61,530 nucleotides of DNA from positions 1-61,530 of the forward strand of contig LVLI01000366.1 of NCBI GenBank assembly GCA_001687465.1, given 5' to 3'. The notes under the pieces were generated by a model. The model saw nothing but the letters and a program-made list of their open reading frames with translations. It did not search any database and was not told where the DNA came from. The first letter of the stretch is position 1, and each line of letters starts with the position of its first letter. Source of the stretch: Halocafeteria seosinensis (lineage: Eukaryota; Sar; Bigyra; Bicosoecida). Shown piece by piece: positions 57,716 to 61,530 of this stretch. The translations under genes and the position numbers were made by a program.

Positions 57716-58287
57716 GCCAGTCCATCGACATCCAAAGGATGCGCTCTTCCCCCTTAAAACCACTGTTGACGATTAACAGTCACAGGGTGAACGGCGGACT
57801 GACTGAGTCGACTTCCCTGTCCAGGCTGTCCCACAGGCAAAATGCAGGCCAAACGGGGAGGGGAAGGGCGGGGGCGGGTTTGGAGAAACGTCTAAAACCA
57901 GCGGCAACAATGATACATCAAAACGATGAAATGCTCGGTAATTATTATTTGTGCGTGTGTCGACACCTTCTCGGACATTTATTTATTTATGTTGTAAATA
58001 AGACTCTCTTAAATCGTACACGGTCGTTTATTCATCCCGCCGGAAGACTTGTTGGCAGCGGACCACAATCACTCGCGAAAATTTGGACCACACTCCCTGG
58101 TTAGTCTGCGTTGCCGTTCCCGAGGCACACGCTGACGGCGTTCAGGACTGGCCCAGGGTGCAACATCTTCGCACAGCTCAACGGCATTGCTCGCAAATTC
58201 GATGAATTGTGCTATCGCATTATACTCGGGCCACACCTGCAGACCCGGTCGGTACGATATTTCATAAACGCGCCAGCATCAAAGAAG
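57716..58287. other. intergenic gap
   Basis: 572 bp between two minus-strand genes. It should contain the sulfotransferase promoter. Nothing repeated or structured stands out. Confidence 0.5.
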
Positions 58288-58753
58288 TTAATCGATTTCA
58301 CCGGCCTCACGGGACGAGACGCCTCTGAGGGATTCCCTGCTCGAGGATGACGTAGGCGAAAGTTTCGAGGCAGCTGCGCTTGTCTGCCCATTCTTCCTCG
58401 CTGATGGAACTTTTTGCTTCTGTTTCATTCGTCTATCTAGTTCCATCTCTGTATCCTGCTGAATCCCTTCGAACCACTGCAGCGTGAACAATGAATGAAA
58501 CAGGGTGCGTGAGAGAAGTCTTTTTCTGTCTCCATACCTTAAACGCAGCATCCCTATCTGTGTCATACACGTTTCGGTTCGTTATCTTCCACTGATCCGA
58601 CTTGAACGCGAATTCTGTCGTGTATATATGGAAGGCGCAGTAGAATCTGCTCCTGGAGGAGCCATATTTGGTCTCCTTGACGCGGATACACGCTTCTCGT
58701 TCACCACACACATGGCAATACAGGGGTTTCTTTGCACTGCTGGTACTGCTCAT
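58288..58753 (-). CDS. small Cys/His-motif protein of unknown function
   Basis: Exons complement(58288..58476, 58538..58753), 61-nt intron, give 134 residues. The N-terminal half carries YCHVCGEREACIRVKETKYG and, after a Ser/Arg stretch, RFYCAFHIYTTEF, i.e. two C-x2-C/H-type pairs that could bind one zinc. The intron joins AAFK to WFEGIQQDTEME in frame, then a Lys/Gln-rich helix and a Ser-rich tail follow. An upstream in-frame extension to 58855 lacks conserved character; I chose the ATG at 58753 because MSSTSSAKK directly precedes the motif. Family not recognised. Confidence 0.6.
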
Positions 58754-58905
58754 AGTAGGTACAAAATGTGCAATAAATGTGTTATCAGGGCACGAAATAG
58801 CGCTTATTTTACTGAACGCCCAGGACCCTCGAACTTCAATGTCTTTCCATCTCAAAATTCTCTACCACCGAGACTCAAATGACAAAATGAGAGCTGTCAA
58901 TGTGA

Positions 58906-59265
58906 TCATTTGAACATTATGTCGTGGACAATACTGGCGCTAGTCTTTATTGTGCCGTAATTTAAGTTGGACGATACAATGGCAAGTTGGCCCAACTTCA
59001 ACTTATCGAGTGAGGCAGATTTCTCCCGCATATGCGAAGGACTCAACTCTCCCTGCGAAAACATTTCTTCATGTGATGATAAAGTTTCACGTACCCTCTT
59101 CTGACCGCGTGCATCGTATCGTAGAGTACCTAAGAGTTGATTTTCTTTTTGTGAAGTTGTCTTCACAAACTCGTATATCGATACTTGGAAAGCTGCCGAA
59201 GCAAAGCACCATGCGCCAGGAGCGAGGCGGATCGCCTGTTTAGACAAATGGGAGCAACACTCCAT
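58906..59265 (-). CDS. possible small hypothetical protein
   Basis: An uninterrupted 119-codon frame opening with an ATG, with a balanced composition (TLRYDARGQKRVRETLSSHE, then SPSHMREKSASLDKLKLGQL). It lies in line with its minus-strand neighbours. There is no motif or homology I can name, and no splice evidence. It may be chance. Confidence 0.3.
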   Translation of the reverse strand: MECCSHLSKQAIRLAPGAWCFASAAFQVSIYEFVKTTSQKENQLLGTLRYDARGQKRVRETLSSHEEMFSQGELSPSHMREKSASLDKLKLGQLAIVSSNLNYGTIKTSASIVHDIMFK

Positions 59266-60038
59266 GATGCTAAAGACCGTTGAGTGTTGGATGTTATTCT
59301 TTATGGTCCGAAGATATGAGGACGTTACAACCCAGTGAGTCGTTGATCTTTCTGAGGAATCGCAATCCTGGAATCAGGACAAGGCAAGCCATTGAATTGA
59401 GAGTGTGTTTTACGCGGTACCCTGGATTCTTTTGCAGCAAACATGCGTACTTTACAGAGAAAGTCAATTGGAATTTGAAGACTGCACGCTACACTACTGT
59501 AGGCCCTTCACTAGTCGCCTCCACCACGTCGGAATAATTTCCGGGTCGCTTGACGCCTATTAACGTATAATAGGTACATGTGTATTCGTGTCTCCACCTC
59601 TTGGTGGGTAGTCTCCGTGAATGTAGCATGTATGCTTGTCTTGTTTCCTTAAGGCTTTAACGATCCAAAATACCGGCAGCTGGTAGGCCATGCGTAGTGC
59701 GAGGCCCAAGACCCTCTGAACGGATACGTGTGAAGAGCGCCATACTCACAAAGGGTCCGAGTGTTGGTGATAGCAAGGGTAGGTAATGCAGGAGGACCCT
59801 GGAGAGATCTTCGACGGCGTGAAGATCCCCCAACTACCTTCTCCATTTAGCCGATCGGCCATAAATAATACACACTACTACTATACCGCATGTAGTAAAC
59901 TATATACGCGCAACTGAATTAGCTGGTACCAGGTTTGCGGATTGTGTAGTGCTACTGTGTTCACTGCATGTAAGTCTTGTGATACAACCTAGCACCTAAA
60001 TAAAAACACATACAGATTTCGTTTCGTTGTCTGGAGGG
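59266..60038. other. intergenic stretch with a hairpin element
   Basis: No supported gene. Hairpin element copy B occupies 59770-59885. Confidence 0.5.
59770..59885 (-). repeat. hairpin-bearing dispersed element, copy B
   Basis: On the minus strand: GTAGTGTGTATTATTTATGG, CCGATCGGCTAAATGGAGA, GTAGTTGG, the stem GATCTTCACGCCGTCGAAGATC-type hairpin, CCAGGG and CTGCATTACCTACC. The loop and stem are identical to copy A, 37 kb away, and the downstream CTGCATT block is shared with copy C. Confidence 0.8.
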
Positions 60039-61530
60039 TCATTCGATTTCACTCTCATGAATGTAGTGACTACCACCTTCGCACCTGTAATACCCGTTTC
60101 CAATTGCTGTCCATGAATACGACATGGGACATTTTCCAAGTCGTTTCAACTTTTCTTGTCGACGTTGTTCTTCGTCCTCGTTACCGTCTTCCTTCCCCTG
60201 CTTGTTGGTTTCTACATTATTTTGATCTTGATTTTCAGTCTCACTCTCACCTTCTTGTACTGCAGGAATATTGTGACGCGGAGGACGAAGAACAATGTTC
60301 TCTTCATCTTCTTCATCTCGGTTCATGACAACGTCAAACGGAAACTTCTCAGCAAGAGACGCGGGTGGACTACCTACTCGCTCTTCTAAGAATTCTTTCA
60401 TCCCCAGGCGTACGTCGTCACAAGTAATGGTCGGAATGGCTTCTTGTTCAGCATAAGCCCTTTCTGATCTCCGAGGGAGCACTTTATGGTGATAACACGT
60501 ATTTGAGTCTCTAGCGTTGGCCCATCCCGGACGTCGGCGAAGTTCCTCAAAGCTACTTTCTAACATACCCGCAGCGTCAGTCTCAACCACGAAACCGTCC
60601 TTCTCTGCGAGTGATAAAAAATGGTTTGTACAATCCTTCGCTGTCCAGTCCGGGAATTCGATCTCTTCAGTAAAACGGCTCCTCAAGCCACTATTTCGTC
60701 GCAACATGTCATGCATAGCATCGCGATATCCCGCAATAATTATCACTGTTTTATCCGCATATTCTTCGGCAGTCATTAACTCCACTAGTTTAGCAAGTGC
60801 CTCCAATCCATACGTGCCTTTGCCCAATTGGTATGCCTCATCGATGAACAAGACTCCTCCTCGCGCTTGGGCTAACTTGGTTTTTACTAGTTCTTTTGCT
60901 TCCCCTATCACCGAGCCACATAGATCAGCAGCCGTGGTTTCAATCACTTCCGCTCGTAGGATTAACTGAAGATCCTTTAGCATCTGACCCATGCATCGGG
61001 CCACTGTCGTCTTGCCAGTCCCTGGAGAACCAACATAGATGTAGTGTCTACTAGTTACAGTTCTTCCTTCCCGGCGTTGTACCTCCAAATGCTTCCTCTC
61101 GGATTCAAGCCGACGAACTATGTAGTCCGATCCTTGGAGAGCTCTCAACGGAGCCAACGGGTCGTATGAAGAAGTCCCCTCCTTGGGAATATCTTTGGCG
61201 GCATCTACGGGCCCGATATCCTCGACACTGAGTGTACGTTTCTCAGAAGGGTTGACACTCCCTTCCGCATTTCGGATTCTGGCATTCATCCGTACTTTTG
61301 CTACGCTGAGCAAATTTCGTACAGCTCCAGCGTTTCCAAAGTTGCCAAGTTGTCGCTGATTCCTCAAATGCTCCACCGCTTTGCGAAGTACCGGCAGAGA
61401 TAATGTTAATTGCTCCTCGGTACAATAGGTTTGCAGAATAGTCGCTAAGGCAGCGTCGTCGTAGTCGTCGAAAATGAATGCACTGCTTGGGTTAAAGCGT
61501 CGCGCCAGACCAGGGTTCTGATCCCTGAGC
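60039..61530 (-). CDS. tandem AAA+ ATPase, CbbX/SpoVK family (5' part beyond window)
   Basis: The frame is open from the right edge to a stop at 60039, about 496 residues. It begins inside the end of one AAA+ module (DQNPGLARRFNPSSAFIFDD, then the GNAGAVRNLLSVAK helix), followed by a complete second module: Walker A VGSPGTGKTTVARC, Walker B GGVLFIDEAYQL, sensor IIAGYRDAM, arginine finger NSGLRSRFTEEIEF, and WANARD. After a disordered acidic linker (EEDEENIVLRPPRHNIPA onward) the C-terminus is a short Cys-containing block, CPMSYSWTAIGNGYYRCEGG, with SHYI. CbbX proteins remodel Rubisco in red-lineage plastids, but multi-AAA relatives with other roles are common in protists, so a Rubisco role is not implied. 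Confidence 0.9.
   Translation of the reverse strand, partial: LRDQNPGLARRFNPSSAFIFDDYDDAALATILQTYCTEEQLTLSLPVLRKAVEHLRNQRQLGNFGNAGAVRNLLSVAKVRMNARIRNAEGSVNPSEKRTLSVEDIGPVDAAKDIPKEGTSSYDPLAPLRALQGSDYIVRRLESERKHLEVQRREGRTVTSRHYIYVGSPGTGKTTVARCMGQMLKDLQLILRAEVIETTAADLCGSVIGEAKELVKTKLAQARGGVLFIDEAYQLGKGTYGLEALAKLVELMTAEEYADKTVIIIAGYRDAMHDMLRRNSGLRSRFTEEIEFPDWTAKDCTNHFLSLAEKDGFVVETDAAGMLESSFEELRRRPGWANARDSNTCYHHKVLPRRSERAYAEQEAIPTITCDDVRLGMKEFLEERVGSPPASLAEKFPFDVVMNRDEEDEENIVLRPPRHNIPAVQEGESETENQDQNNVETNKQGKEDGNEDEEQRRQEKLKRLGKCPMSYSWTAIGNGYYRCEGGSHYIHESEIE

Noticed and set aside
1-61530. CRISPR array or bacterial operon
   Set aside because: No regularly spaced repeats were seen, and introns, Pol III tRNA and gene content are eukaryotic throughout.

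Overview
This is a 61.5 kb piece of nuclear DNA from a single-celled, flagellated eukaryote. It carries spliceosomal genes with about 39 introns that I could place, mostly 60-75 nt with GT..AG ends, and one complete Pol III tRNA gene. It also has a full axonemal outer-arm dynein heavy chain, so the organism builds motile flagella. A centractin (ARP1) gene implies dynactin, which argues against a green alga or land plant. A two-pore channel with an EF-hand linker and a tandem CbbX/SpoVK-type AAA+ protein fit a stramenopile or similar protist. That placement is inference; nothing here fixes the species.

Layout. 1-20.9 kb is a compact housekeeping block: the end of an unknown gene, CstF-64 (CSTF2, -), tRNA-dihydrouridine synthase DUS1 (+), succinate dehydrogenase assembly factor SDHAF1 (-), ARP1 (+), and the dynein heavy chain (-), which has a 13.1 kb last exon. 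20.9-30 kb is a repeat-rich island. It holds dispersed short repeats, an outward-facing inverted pair of ~470 bp element ends linked to a chromodomain, and a frameshifted DDE transposase relic followed by SAP and chromo domains. One secreted Ser/Thr-rich glycoprotein gene (24.5-25.5 kb) lies between the inverted copies. 30-41.6 kb is compact again: tRNA-Ala(UGC), a small EF-hand protein (-), a two-pore cation channel (+), NPL4 (+), a coiled-coil protein (-) and a sugar transporter (+).

42-47.5 kb holds a 1058-residue secreted protein with three ~220-residue repeats of a domain I do not recognise, two broken paralogue fragments downstream, and a small Cys-rich gene on the other strand. 47.5-51 kb is gene-poor. 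51-57.7 kb groups three probable Golgi/surface-glycan genes: a type II glycosyltransferase (+), an epimerase-like/glycosyltransferase fusion (-) with a one-base homopolymer frameshift, and a type II membrane sulfotransferase (-). The right end has a small Cys/His protein and the 3' part of a tandem AAA+ gene that runs off the window.

The best candidates for something undescribed are the triplicated ectodomain family at 42-47 kb, the epimerase-glycosyltransferase fusion with its sulfotransferase neighbour, the DDE-SAP-chromo transposase, and a dispersed repeat with a conserved hairpin (22.3, 48.9 and 59.8 kb). Gene models were spliced by hand from GT/AG sites, reading frame and family fit, without transcript data.
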